From positions 1-23,797 of the forward strand of contig BTUV01000041.1 in NCBI GenBank assembly GCA_045863035.1: a stretch of 23,797 nt of DNA, written 5' to 3'. The position numbers and the translations under genes are program-made. This DNA is from H2-BAC3 sp045863035 (GTDB taxonomy: Bacteria; Bacteroidota; Ignavibacteria; Ignavibacteriales; Ignavibacteriaceae). Under the pieces are notes generated by a model. The model was given only the letters and a program-made list of their open reading frames with translations. It did not search any database and was not told the origin of the DNA. This document shows, piece after piece, positions 16,928 to 23,797 of the stretch. How positions within the stretch are numbered: the stretch's first letter is position 1; every line of letters starts with the position of its first letter.

Positions 16928-17146
16928 TTATTCTGTTTCGTTCTTTTGCGGTTCTTCTGATTTCTTTTTCTTCATCGGAAATCCAATTATACCTCCCGTA
17001 AAAGCTCCGTACAGCGTCATAATAGCAGCGCTGCTCTGAAGCGGGCAACCGTTTTTGCACCCGATAAAATAATAGTACGCATACCCGGCCAGTCCGCCCA
17101 GCAGAGTAAATGAGGCGAGTTTTATTCCCTCCTTTTTAGAGAGCAT
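16928..17146 (-). CDS. DUF6132 family small membrane protein
   Basis: A 72-aa protein with two predicted membrane helices, about residues 9-28 and 38-57. Between them is a short loop with the pair GCKNGCP, which matches the DUF6132 pattern of YYYFIGC followed by a second cysteine. The tail is charged (KKKKSEEPQ). Function is unknown; the two cysteines could form a disulfide or bind a metal. Its ATG lies inside the end of the DUF302 gene (11-nt overlap), with AAGG a few bases before it, so translation is coupled. Confidence 0.8.
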   Translation of the reverse strand: MLSKKEGIKLASFTLLGGLAGYAYYYFIGCKNGCPLQSSAAIMTLYGAFTGGIIGFPMKKKKSEEPQKNETE

Positions 17147-17528
17147 CTATCACCTTCATCAGTTTTTCACGTACCTCACCGGCAATCGGATGCAGCGACT
17201 CATTATGCACAGCCGCCATTGAGGCAACCGGGTCAATTGCACTTACTATGGTTTCTTCGGGAGTGTTCTGATAAACAATTACGTTACAGGGGAGCATCAG
17301 CCCAATCTGTTCTTCTGCCTGAAGCGCTTTATGGGCAAACGGAGGATTGCAGGCACCAAGTATCCGGTATGGCTTAAAATCCACATCCAGTTTCTTTTTC
17401 AAAGTAGCGGTAACATCTATTTCGGTCAGTACACCGAATCCCTCTTTTTTCAGTTCTTCCGTAACTTTTTCAATTGCTTCGTTAAAGCCGAGTTTTACAT
17501 GTTTTGTGAAGCCGTAAGTAGCTGACAT
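17136..17528 (-). CDS. DUF302 domain protein
   Basis: This is a 130-aa single-domain DUF302 protein with the full family signature: YGFTK at the start, EGFGVLTEIDV (about 29-39), the PYRILGACNPPFAH block (54-67) with its conserved cysteine, and LMLPCNVIVY with a second cysteine (C81). No signal peptide is present. The biochemical role is unknown; the domain is often found near redox, metal or sulfur-related genes. It has a good Shine-Dalgarno (AGAGGA) 4-5 nt before the ATG. It overlaps the DUF6132 gene by 11 nt, so the pair probably acts together. The domain call is firm, the function is not. Confidence 0.92.
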   Translation of the reverse strand: MSATYGFTKHVKLGFNEAIEKVTEELKKEGFGVLTEIDVTATLKKKLDVDFKPYRILGACNPPFAHKALQAEEQIGLMLPCNVIVYQNTPEETIVSAIDPVASMAAVHNESLHPIAGEVREKLMKVIDAL

Positions 17529-17717
17529 TGTTCCTCTAAAAATTTAATACTAATGGAAATATGATTATAATTCGGGCTGGAGGATTCACGATGAGCGGAG
17601 GAAATTCAATAAATTTTCCAATTGAGCTCACTGCTGAGTAAACCCATTGTTACCAAAAAAACCTGTGCATTACTTCGGGATAAGAATAATGCAGCCGATG
17701 GCGGATGACTTCTTCCC

Positions 17718-17747
17718 CCGCGGAGCAGACCAGAGACTGCCCCGCGG
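17718..17747 (-). terminator. GC-rich hairpin after the two-helix membrane protein gene
   Basis: CCGCGG (17718-17723) and CCGCGG (17742-17747) pair, followed by one A-C mismatch and a 4-bp inner stem (GCAG 17725-17728 with CTGC 17737-17740) and an 8-nt loop. It lies 15 nt past the stop of the gene ending at 17763. There is no U-tract, so it may be a weak terminator or an mRNA 3'-end stabiliser. Confidence 0.55.
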
Positions 17748-17762
17748 AAAAGAGTAAACAAG

Positions 17763-18518
17763 TTATGGTTTCAGAATCGCGTAAATGGATTTTGCGATGT
17801 CTTCCCCCTCTGAAGTATCAGGGAATACAAACTTCAGACGCGGATACTCCATAAAATTGGTTAAAATATCTAACCGCCATTCATAATGATCCTGAGTTTC
17901 TGAATGATGCTTTGTCGTGGTTTTTGCCCGGAGATTATAACTGTCACCGATCAGACTTTCGCGCGCAGTTCCTTTGGTGGTTGAGGTGGAAGTTCCGACC
18001 GTTGTGCTTCCGAGATGGACGTGCTCTATCATCACTTCTTTGATATTTTCACGCGCAAAGCCGGCTAACTTTCCGTTTGATACATCACCATAAACCATTG
18101 AATCAGGAGAATAGAGCAGGAACGTTCCGTCATAGAAAGAGTAACCCTGCCCCCCTAATCTGTCCAGCAGTTCCTGAGTAACCGCCTGGGTATGCTGCCA
18201 CTTGGCGTCCTCGTAAGTATTGTTTGCACTGTTTCTCAGCATGGTCAGCACCCACGTTCCAATTGAGAAAATACCAAACACTACAGCCGCGGCTATCAGA
18301 CCTTCTATAATGCTCGACTCAGCCATATAAACGTAAATACCGAAAAGCGCCGCAGCACCCATGCGGACGTACTTTCCTATTTTGAGCCGGTTTTCAGCTC
18401 CCTGCAGTTTTTCATATGTTTCAATAACCTGCCGGTTTGTGTTAAACGTCTGTACGTTGAACTCTTTTTCAAAGTTATAAATACCTGGATATTGTAATGC
18501 TACTACGGCTTCTTCCAT
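17763..18518 (-). CDS. Uncharacterised two-helix membrane protein
   Basis: I do not recognise the family. The 251-aa protein has an N-terminal soluble helix region (about 1-50), a hydrophobic hairpin of two membrane helices (about 51-67 and 70-94), a short helical segment (95-122), and a C-terminal domain (about 123-251) predicted to be mainly beta-strand with a final helix. That last fold pattern would suit a PH-like domain, as in other small bacterial membrane proteins, but this is a guess. A serine/threonine-rich loop (about 170-185) sits inside it. There is no signal peptide; the C-terminal domain is probably cytoplasmic. GGAG stands before the ATG at good spacing. The gene stands alone. 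Its body has no TATATA hexamer, unlike most genes around it. Confidence 0.75.
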   Translation of the reverse strand: MEEAVVALQYPGIYNFEKEFNVQTFNTNRQVIETYEKLQGAENRLKIGKYVRMGAAALFGIYVYMAESSIIEGLIAAAVVFGIFSIGTWVLTMLRNSANNTYEDAKWQHTQAVTQELLDRLGGQGYSFYDGTFLLYSPDSMVYGDVSNGKLAGFARENIKEVMIEHVHLGSTTVGTSTSTTKGTARESLIGDSYNLRAKTTTKHHSETQDHYEWRLDILTNFMEYPRLKFVFPDTSEGEDIAKSIYAILKP

Positions 18519-18709
18519 TTTTTGCTCCGTTAACTGTTAAATATGTATTTGATCCGATGCCGGGCCAAAAGGGATTTTGCCTTTTCACGCAATTTTTATA
18601 CCACTTTACTTCTCAATTTTGGCAATACTTTTCTTTCACTCAACGGTTAAAATTTCTTTCATCGTAAAAATTTTCAACAATTCTGTTTATTAAAAACATC
18701 ACCGGCTAA

Positions 18710-18743
18710 CAACAGAAACCGGCGCACAGCACTGCTTCTGTTG
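18710..18743. other. Stem-loop in the 421-bp gap
   Basis: CAACAGAA (18710-18717) pairs perfectly with TTCTGTTG (18736-18743) around an 18-nt GC-rich loop. A weaker 5-6 bp hairpin (about 18744-18768) follows directly. It lies far from both neighbouring genes, so it could belong to a small RNA or a distal terminator. Function is unassigned. Confidence 0.35.
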
Positions 18744-18912
18744 AGTATTTAATCACATTTTTGATACTGATGAAAAATTAAACAAATGAGAATAGATTAG
18801 TTACTATTTCAAGCGGAAGAAAAAAAATAAATTTTCCCAAAAAGTAGAAGAAAATTCCCCGATGCAATAATTATTTTTTACCAGGTCAACCCTTTTAACA
18901 GTATAGCTATCA

Positions 18913-18933
18913 CACTTCATACTTCGTAATTCC
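18913..18933 (-). repeat. Three 7-bp repeats after the GH97 gene
   Basis: On the minus strand, heptamers of the form GAAnTnn (for example GAAGTAT) follow the GH97 stop after 6 nt. On the plus strand they read CACTTCA, TACTTCG and TAATTCC in register. They share the string GAAGTATGAA with the array after the M1 aminopeptidase gene at 23679-23706, and the position relative to the stop codon is the same. Confidence 0.45.
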
Positions 18934-18939
18934 TTTGGG

Positions 18940-21114
18940 TTATTCCGGCAAAAACTGTACCGCAGCACCGCCACCCGGAGCAAGGATAAGTTCAAGTGTT
19001 TCTCCGGCCGTTACCTGTTTTCTTGAAATTACATACGACTTCGGATTTTTGTCCCAGTGGGCGTCACTGCCGTCAGCATAGATAACTGCCGTATATACCG
19101 CACCTTCAGTCAGAAAGTTAAGGGGGAGTTTCATGCTCCTCGGATTTTCATCGGTAATTGCACCCAGATACCACTCCTCACTCAATTTCTTTTTTCTTGC
19201 GATAGCTATAAAATCACCGGGTTCAGCCGAAAGAATCTTTGTGTCATCCCAATCAACCGGGACATCCCGGATAAACTGAAATGCGTCAAGATAGCGCTCA
19301 TAATTTTCAGGATAATCAGCCGCCATTTGCAACGGACTGTAAAGAGTTATATATAAAGCAAGCTGCTTAACCAGAGTAGTATGCACCTGCTCTTTTTTAT
19401 CAGGAAAATAGAAATTCATTTTTGTTTCAAAGATACCGGGTGTATAATCCATAGGTCCTCCCATCAGCCGTGTAAAGGGAAGTATCGTTTCATGCGAAGG
19501 AGGGTTGCCTGAGCTCCATGCGTTAAATTCATTACCGCGCGCCGCTTCATTTGCCAGCCAGTTCGGGTAGGTGCGATGAAGCCCGGTGGGACGCACGGAC
19601 TCATGCGCGTTTATCATAATCTCATATTCTGCTGCTTTCTTTGCCGCGTGTATATAATGGTTCACCATCCACTGACCATCGTGAAATTCACCCCGCGGAA
19701 TAATCCTCCCCACATATCCCGATTTTACCGCATCATAGCCGTTGCTCTTCATAAACCGGAATGCTTCATCCATTCTCCGCTCATAATTAGCAGTCGAACC
19801 GGAAGTTTCATGGTGCATAATCATCTTCACTCCTTTTGACGCGGCGTAACGCTGCACCTCTTGAACATCAAAATCATCATAGGGAGTTACAAAATCAAAA
19901 ACATTTTCCTTCCAGTTTCCGAACCAGTCTTCCCAGCCAACGTTCCAGCCCTCAACCAGCACGGCATCAAAGCCGTATTTGGCGGCAAAATCTATATATA
20001 CTTTGGTACGCTCCGTAGTTGCACCGTGCCGGCCGTTCGGTTTGAGCGAGCTCCAGTCTGTCTCACCTATCTTCACATTTGTAACATCTGAATAATTCCA
20101 GGAAGCAGTTCCCGTGTGCATTTCCCACCAGATGCCAACATATTTTATTGGCTTAATCCATGATGTTTCATCGAGTGCCGAGGGTTCATTCAGATTCAAA
20201 ATCATTTTGGATGAAAGGATATCCTCTGCTTTATCACTGACGATGATCGTGCGCCAGGGTGTTTTAGCGCTTGTCTGAAGATATGCTTTGTTGCCCACTG
20301 CATCCGGAACCAGGTGTGCTCTCAATATATACTTCTCCCGGTCTGCTGTCAGATGCATCGCCGGATAGTTAATCAGCGCTGCTTCAAAAATGTTTATATA
20401 AAGCCCGTTATCACTTTTTAACATGAGTGGAGTCTGCACTCCATTATCACCTATAATTGAACGGGTTGAAATTTCTGAAGAGTTTCTCCCCCGCAGTGCA
20501 TTAATTTTACTAATCCGCGTTTCAGAGTATTCGTACTCATTAGTATCATAGTCACCGGGAATCCAAAACGCAGTATGGTCTCCTGTCAGCCGGAATTCGG
20601 TAAGCTCATCTGTTACCGTGAAATACTTCAGATGTTCCTGTTCCGGAAATTCATAACGGAAACCAACTCCCTCATCGTATATACGGAAAACCAGAACCAT
20701 ACTCCGGCTTTTCTCCATTTCCCTGCGCAGTGTAACTTTCAACTCCTTATAGTAATTTCTTATCTGCTTCACCTCACCCCAGACCGGTTCCCAGACCTCA
20801 TCAACCTGTGAGCTGTCGGTGCTTTCAATGACAAAACCTTCCGAAAAGTTAAGCCCTTCAGCGGCTAACAGTCCCATTTTCGACTTAACAATAACTTCCT
20901 TTTTGATAAAATTGACCGCATATTGCGGCTCCCCCTTTGGGCTAAGGGTAAATGTAAGAGCGATTTTTCCTGATGGAGAATAGATGACTGTTGAGAAGCT
21001 GGAGGAGCAGATCACCAAAACAATATGTAGTATTAGGAAGCGCATTATTTTTCCGCGGAAAAAGTTAAAAATGACAATTGAAAAATACAAGACACTCACG
21101 AGCGCTCCCAACAA
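18940..21114 (-). CDS. GH97 glycoside hydrolase (SusB-like alpha-glucosidase)
   Basis: The protein has the complete GH97 architecture: an N-terminal beta-sandwich (about 45-310), a catalytic barrel (about 320-600) and a C-terminal beta domain. Compared from memory with Bacteroides SusB, the acidic residues of the inverting subgroup are present: E436 in MHHETSG (SusB E439, base), E505 in NAHE and E523 in ANEAARG (calcium ligands E508 and E526) and E529 in GNEF (E532, acid). It should therefore be an inverting, calcium-dependent alpha-glucosidase acting on starch-type oligosaccharides. The frame opens at 21114, but the ATG at 21045 (residue 24, MRFLILH...) is the likely start: it gives a normal signal peptide and a GGA before it, which makes the product 701 aa. 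The protein is then periplasmic. No susC/susD genes accompany it. It is divergent from the M1 aminopeptidase gene. Confidence 0.93.
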   Translation of the reverse strand: MLGALVSVLYFSIVIFNFFRGKIMRFLILHIVLVICSSSFSTVIYSPSGKIALTFTLSPKGEPQYAVNFIKKEVIVKSKMGLLAAEGLNFSEGFVIESTDSSQVDEVWEPVWGEVKQIRNYYKELKVTLRREMEKSRSMVLVFRIYDEGVGFRYEFPEQEHLKYFTVTDELTEFRLTGDHTAFWIPGDYDTNEYEYSETRISKINALRGRNSSEISTRSIIGDNGVQTPLMLKSDNGLYINIFEAALINYPAMHLTADREKYILRAHLVPDAVGNKAYLQTSAKTPWRTIIVSDKAEDILSSKMILNLNEPSALDETSWIKPIKYVGIWWEMHTGTASWNYSDVTNVKIGETDWSSLKPNGRHGATTERTKVYIDFAAKYGFDAVLVEGWNVGWEDWFGNWKENVFDFVTPYDDFDVQEVQRYAASKGVKMIMHHETSGSTANYERRMDEAFRFMKSNGYDAVKSGYVGRIIPRGEFHDGQWMVNHYIHAAKKAAEYEIMINAHESVRPTGLHRTYPNWLANEAARGNEFNAWSSGNPPSHETILPFTRLMGGPMDYTPGIFETKMNFYFPDKKEQVHTTLVKQLALYITLYSPLQMAADYPENYERYLDAFQFIRDVPVDWDDTKILSAEPGDFIAIARKKKLSEEWYLGAITDENPRSMKLPLNFLTEGAVYTAVIYADGSDAHWDKNPKSYVISRKQVTAGETLELILAPGGGAAVQFLPE
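21048..21063. promoter_or_regulatory. 16-bp perfect palindrome at the GH97 translation start
   Basis: TTTTTCCGCGGAAAAA is a perfect palindrome ending 2 nt before the preferred GH97 ATG (21045). It contains the only purine-rich Shine-Dalgarno candidate. As DNA it could be an operator; as RNA it could form a 6-bp stem with a CGCG loop that hides the ribosome binding site. Its position also supports the start at 21045 over 21114. Confidence 0.42.
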
Positions 21115-21147
21115 ATTCTGCCTGGTTCAAGCTCCTGCCCAGTCTGA

Positions 21148-21181
21148 TTGACCTTAGGAATCAGTGCCGATAATCATTATC
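21148..21181 (+). promoter_or_regulatory. Fur-type operator overlapping a possible promoter
   Basis: GATAATCATTATC (21169-21181) is a perfect 13-bp inverted repeat. It equals the last 13 bases of the E. coli Fur box consensus and matches 12 of the 14 defined positions of the 7-1-7 Fur motif (TGATAATnATTATCA). TTGACC (21148-21153) lies 15 nt before GATAAT (21169-21174), so on the plus strand the operator would cover the -10 box of a promoter reading toward the M1 aminopeptidase gene. The leader would be about 195 nt. The palindrome is seen directly; binding by a Fur-family regulator is inferred. Confidence 0.4.
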
Positions 21182-21377
21182 TGGTACGAATTATGAGGGA
21201 GATATTCTTCTTTTATACTTAACCAAAAAAATATATGTATTCTTTGTTTGCACCGGTGTTCATAATAGGCAATAGTTCTTTATTTTACGCATCCTGATCT
21301 GCCTGTTATAGAATAACCGCCGGAATGCATCTGAATAAGAAAAACCTGTTTAAGAAATACACATAATCGGACAAAAA

Positions 21378-23669
21378 ATGAAAAAAATCTCCCTCTTCCT
21401 GTTGCTGCTTCTGGCGACTGTAGTTATTTATCCACAGACTCCGGAAACCCCCGTCGGGTCAGTTCCTGAAAGCGGCTGGCAGAAGTGCGCTGAAAAGAGA
21501 ATTCACAGCCCAAATTTACCGGAGGGGTGGCTTACTGAAGCGAATCTGCCTCATTCTTACGACGCACTTCATTACGCGCTTGACCTGGACATCTACAATT
21601 GCTTCATCTCCCCCTATCCTAAATCGTTCAAAGCATCAGTAACAATTACACTCCGGGCTGATTCAGTTATCACAAATATTCAGCTAAATGCTGTTAATAC
21701 ATCCATTCAGATTGATTCGGTCAGAATGGCTGCGGTTTCGGTTAATCACACCGGCAATATTGCACTTTTAACGCTGGACAGAACCTATACACCGGGCGAA
21801 ACGCTTCAGGTGAAAATTTACTATCAACATAAGAATGTTACAGACAATGCCTTCTACGTCAGCAACGGGTTTGTATTTACCGATTGTGAGCCCGAAGGCG
21901 CACGGAAATGGTTCCCCTGCTGGGATAAACCCTCCGATAAAGCAACTATGGAGCTGCGCGCCAGAGTGCCTGCAACCGTTAAACTCGGCTCAAACGGACG
22001 GCTGGCTGATTCGGTAAAAACCGGCGATACTATTTACTATCACTGGGTAAGCCGCGACCCTGTAGCAACGTATCTTTTTGTTATCTCGGCAAAAGTAAAT
22101 TACAACCTTGATATTGTTAACTGGGTTCATCCGACAAATCCGGCTAAAAATTTTCCGATACGGTTTTATTATAACTCCGGCGAGAATGTCGCTAATGCAA
22201 AAAATCTTATCGTTCCGATGACTAATTTTTTCACCAGTATATATGGCGACCATCCCTTTGAAAAGAACGGATTTGCAACGCTTAACAGTCAGTTTAGCTG
22301 GGGCGGGATGGAAAACCAGTCACTCACCAGTCTCTGTCCCGGTTGCTGGAGCGAAATGCTGCTGGCGCATGAATACGCGCATCAATGGTTTGGTGATATG
22401 ATCACCTGCGCAACCTGGGCTGATATTTTTCTTAATGAAGGTTTTGCAACATTTTCTGAATCCCTCTGGTTAGAACACACAGGAGGACCAAGCGCGTACA
22501 AAAGCGATGTGCTCAGTAATGCTTCATCCTATATGAATTCTAATCCGGGTTGGGCTATATCAAACCCCGCCTGGGCGGTAACTACTCCCGGAGTAAATAC
22601 TCTTTTTAATACCGCAATCACCTATTCCAAGGGCGCGGTTGTGTTGCATCTCCTGCGTTATGCAATCGGTGATTCAGCGTTTTTTGCCGGTATGAGGCAA
22701 TATGCTGAGGATGTACAGGTAAAGTATAAGAGCGCGGTTATTGCTGATTTCCAGGCAGTAATGTCACAAGCGAGCGGGCAGGATCTCTCATGGTTTTTTA
22801 ATCAGTGGATTTTTCAGCCAAACCATCCGCTCTATGCAAATAAATACTGGATTACCACTGCCGGTCAAAATCAGTGGCAGGTTGGTTTTATCGGAAAACA
22901 GACTCAGACTAATACCGTCTTCTTCAAAATGCCGATAGAGATTAAAGTTACTTTTCAAGGCGGAACCGATACAACTATGAGGGTCTTTCACGAAAGCAAT
23001 GATCAAATGTTTACTTTTATCTTTAACCGACAGCCGCTCAGCGTATCATTTGATCCGAACAATCAGATTGTCATTAAAACCGCTTCGCTTACTGTAACAG
23101 ATCCTATTCCTGTTGAGTTTGTTTCATTTACACACAGGGTAATTGAAAATACCGTGCAGCTTGACTGGAAAACCGCAAGTGAAGTGAATAACAGTGGTTT
23201 TTCTGTAGAACTTTCTTTTAATGGTAAAGACTGGTCTGAAATCGGCTTTGTTGAGGGGAAAGGCAGTTATGCAGCCACAACTGAATACCGCTATATAGAT
23301 TATGCAGATACGTATGGCATAAGATACTACCGGCTTAAACAGGTTGACTTTGACGGAACGTTTGACTACAGCAACGTCATAGAAACCACCGCGGGACTGC
23401 GTCCTGAAAAAATTGTGCTTCATCCGGCTTACCCCAATCCATTTAATCCGGCTTCAACTATCACCTTTGAGCTGCCGGTTGCAATGAAGATAACCCTCAC
23501 TTTATATGACGCTGCGGGGCAGAAAATATATACTGCGGCTGAGGGTATATATAATGAAGGATTTCATTCTGTAATCGTCAGAGGTGACCAGTTAACCAGC
23601 GGGACTTACTTTGCTGAATTAATTGCGGGCGATACCGCAAAAAGAATCAAGCTGCTGCTGATTAAATAA
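21378..23669 (+). CDS. M1 family aminopeptidase with T9SS sorting tail
   Basis: This is an exported zinc aminopeptidase of family M1. A signal peptide covers about residues 1-19. The exopeptidase motif GGMEN is at 309-313 and the zinc site HEYAH (H331, E332, H335) with E354 in NEGFATFSE follows at the usual 18-residue spacing. Residues about 45-240 form the N-terminal beta domain. After the catalytic region, a fibronectin-like module (about 578-665, starting VEFVSF) precedes the T9SS type A sorting domain (about 680-763), which starts YPNPFNPAST. It lacks the long C-terminal helical domain of full-size M1 enzymes, as is common in T9SS-linked members. It should be released or anchored at the cell surface, trimming peptides that the S46 peptidase could process further. 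A GGA lies 6 nt before the ATG. The upstream region holds a Fur-type palindrome; a strong terminator follows. Confidence 0.94.
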   Translation: MKKISLFLLLLLATVVIYPQTPETPVGSVPESGWQKCAEKRIHSPNLPEGWLTEANLPHSYDALHYALDLDIYNCFISPYPKSFKASVTITLRADSVITNIQLNAVNTSIQIDSVRMAAVSVNHTGNIALLTLDRTYTPGETLQVKIYYQHKNVTDNAFYVSNGFVFTDCEPEGARKWFPCWDKPSDKATMELRARVPATVKLGSNGRLADSVKTGDTIYYHWVSRDPVATYLFVISAKVNYNLDIVNWVHPTNPAKNFPIRFYYNSGENVANAKNLIVPMTNFFTSIYGDHPFEKNGFATLNSQFSWGGMENQSLTSLCPGCWSEMLLAHEYAHQWFGDMITCATWADIFLNEGFATFSESLWLEHTGGPSAYKSDVLSNASSYMNSNPGWAISNPAWAVTTPGVNTLFNTAITYSKGAVVLHLLRYAIGDSAFFAGMRQYAEDVQVKYKSAVIADFQAVMSQASGQDLSWFFNQWIFQPNHPLYANKYWITTAGQNQWQVGFIGKQTQTNTVFFKMPIEIKVTFQGGTDTTMRVFHESNDQMFTFIFNRQPLSVSFDPNNQIVIKTASLTVTDPIPVEFVSFTHRVIENTVQLDWKTASEVNNSGFSVELSFNGKDWSEIGFVEGKGSYAATTEYRYIDYADTYGIRYYRLKQVDFDGTFDYSNVIETTAGLRPEKIVLHPAYPNPFNPASTITFELPVAMKITLTLYDAAGQKIYTAAEGIYNEGFHSVIVRGDQLTSGTYFAELIAGDTAKRIKLLLIK

Positions 23670-23678
23670 GTATTCAAT

Positions 23679-23706
23679 TATGAATTTTGAAGTATGAACT
23701 ATGAAT
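23679..23706 (+). repeat. Array of four 7-bp repeats (TATGAAT type) after the M1 gene
   Basis: Four adjacent heptamers of consensus TATGAAT, the first at 23679-23685, begin 9 nt after the M1 stop. Copies 1 and 4 are identical. In a shifted register they read GAAnTnn, like the arrays after the DinB-family and GH97 genes. Confidence 0.55.
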
Positions 23707-23713
23707 TGGTTTA

Positions 23714-23741
23714 ATTTGTAATTCTTAATTTTTAATTTCAA
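23714..23741 (-). repeat. Second 7-bp repeat array before the M1 terminator
   Basis: Four adjacent heptamers of the type ATTTGTA or ATTTTTA follow the first array after a 7-bp spacer and run into the first bases of the terminator stem. On the minus strand they read TAARAAT-like. The arrangement of stop codon, array, opposing array and terminator hairpin parallels the one at 11608-11802. Confidence 0.45.
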
Positions 23742-23769
23742 AGCCCCGGTTTATGGCCGGGGCTTTTTT
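23740..23769 (+). terminator. Intrinsic terminator of the M1 aminopeptidase gene
   Basis: AAAGCCCCGG (23740-23749) pairs perfectly with CCGGGGCTTT (23757-23766) around a 7-nt loop, and T continues to 23769. It lies 70 nt past the stop codon. The A-tract/T-tract symmetry would allow weak activity in the other direction as well. Confidence 0.92.
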
Positions 23770-23797
23770 GTATTCGTCCGTTTAAATCAAAATATAT

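Larger units (their letters stand above)
18519..18939. other. 421-bp AT-rich intergenic region
   Basis: No gene is seen here. The left third is the upstream region of the two-helix protein gene: on the minus strand TTGCCA (18620-18625) and TATAAA (18595-18600) could be -35 and -10 boxes, though the 19-nt spacer is long. A stem-loop with 8-bp arms lies at 18710-18743. A row of three 7-bp repeats (18913-18933) follows the GH97 stop. No intrinsic terminator for GH97 is obvious; the nearest T-rich stretch on the minus strand, about 18818-18840, has no strong stem before it. Confidence 0.6.

Noticed and set aside
21115..21377. tRNA or riboswitch in the divergent intergenic region
   Set aside because: No cloverleaf, no T-loop GTTCRANNC with matching arms and no known riboswitch core could be found.

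Overview
The window most likely comes from a member of the Ignavibacteria or a related Bacteroidota/Chlorobi-group bacterium. Two exported proteins end in the type IX secretion (T9SS) type A sorting tail beginning YPNPFNP, which is typical of Ignavibacteria and neighbouring phyla. The gene set also fits: S46 dipeptidyl peptidase, GH97 glucosidase, DUF302 and DUF6132. Several genes carry a purine-rich Shine-Dalgarno of the AGAGGA type. The taxonomic call is an inference; there is no rRNA or tRNA gene to confirm it.

Layout. (1) 58-4909, minus strand: a complete two-gene type III restriction-modification module, mod then res, separated by 1 nt. It looks more AT-rich than the rest and largely lacks the TATATA hexamers found elsewhere, so it is probably an acquired cassette. 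A CCGCGGG/CCCGCGG inverted repeat lies just upstream of mod. (2) 5155-10212, minus strand: a tightly packed three-gene operon of a membrane acyltransferase-like protein (HGSNAT/DUF5009 type), a GH38 alpha-mannosidase and a class D beta-lactamase with an extra lipocalin-like N-terminal domain. (3) 10322-11608, plus strand: an SDR oxidoreductase and a DinB-family protein. (4) 11832-15712, minus strand: an exported S46 peptidase and a repeat-rich T9SS cargo protein, each with its own intrinsic terminator. (5) 15859-16866, plus strand: a secreted alpha/beta-hydrolase-like protein, convergent with (6) a DUF302-DUF6132 pair (16928-17528, minus), with a strong bidirectional hairpin between them. (7) 17763-18518, minus: an uncharacterised two-helix membrane protein. 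(8) 18940-21114, minus: a GH97 glucosidase, divergent from (9) 21378-23669, plus: an M1 aminopeptidase with a T9SS tail.

Overall this is a chromosomal stretch from a heterotroph that exports peptidases and glycoside hydrolases to degrade protein and polysaccharide, with a restriction-modification cassette at its left edge.

Most of the unexplained signal is non-coding. Arrays of degenerate 7-bp repeats start 5-10 nt after three stop codons, and two of these face a second array before a terminator hairpin. A Fur-type palindrome lies between the GH97 and M1 genes. A palindrome covers the GH97 translation start. A terminator hairpin appears twice, about 110 bp apart. No tRNA, rRNA, CRISPR array, insertion sequence or prophage gene was seen.
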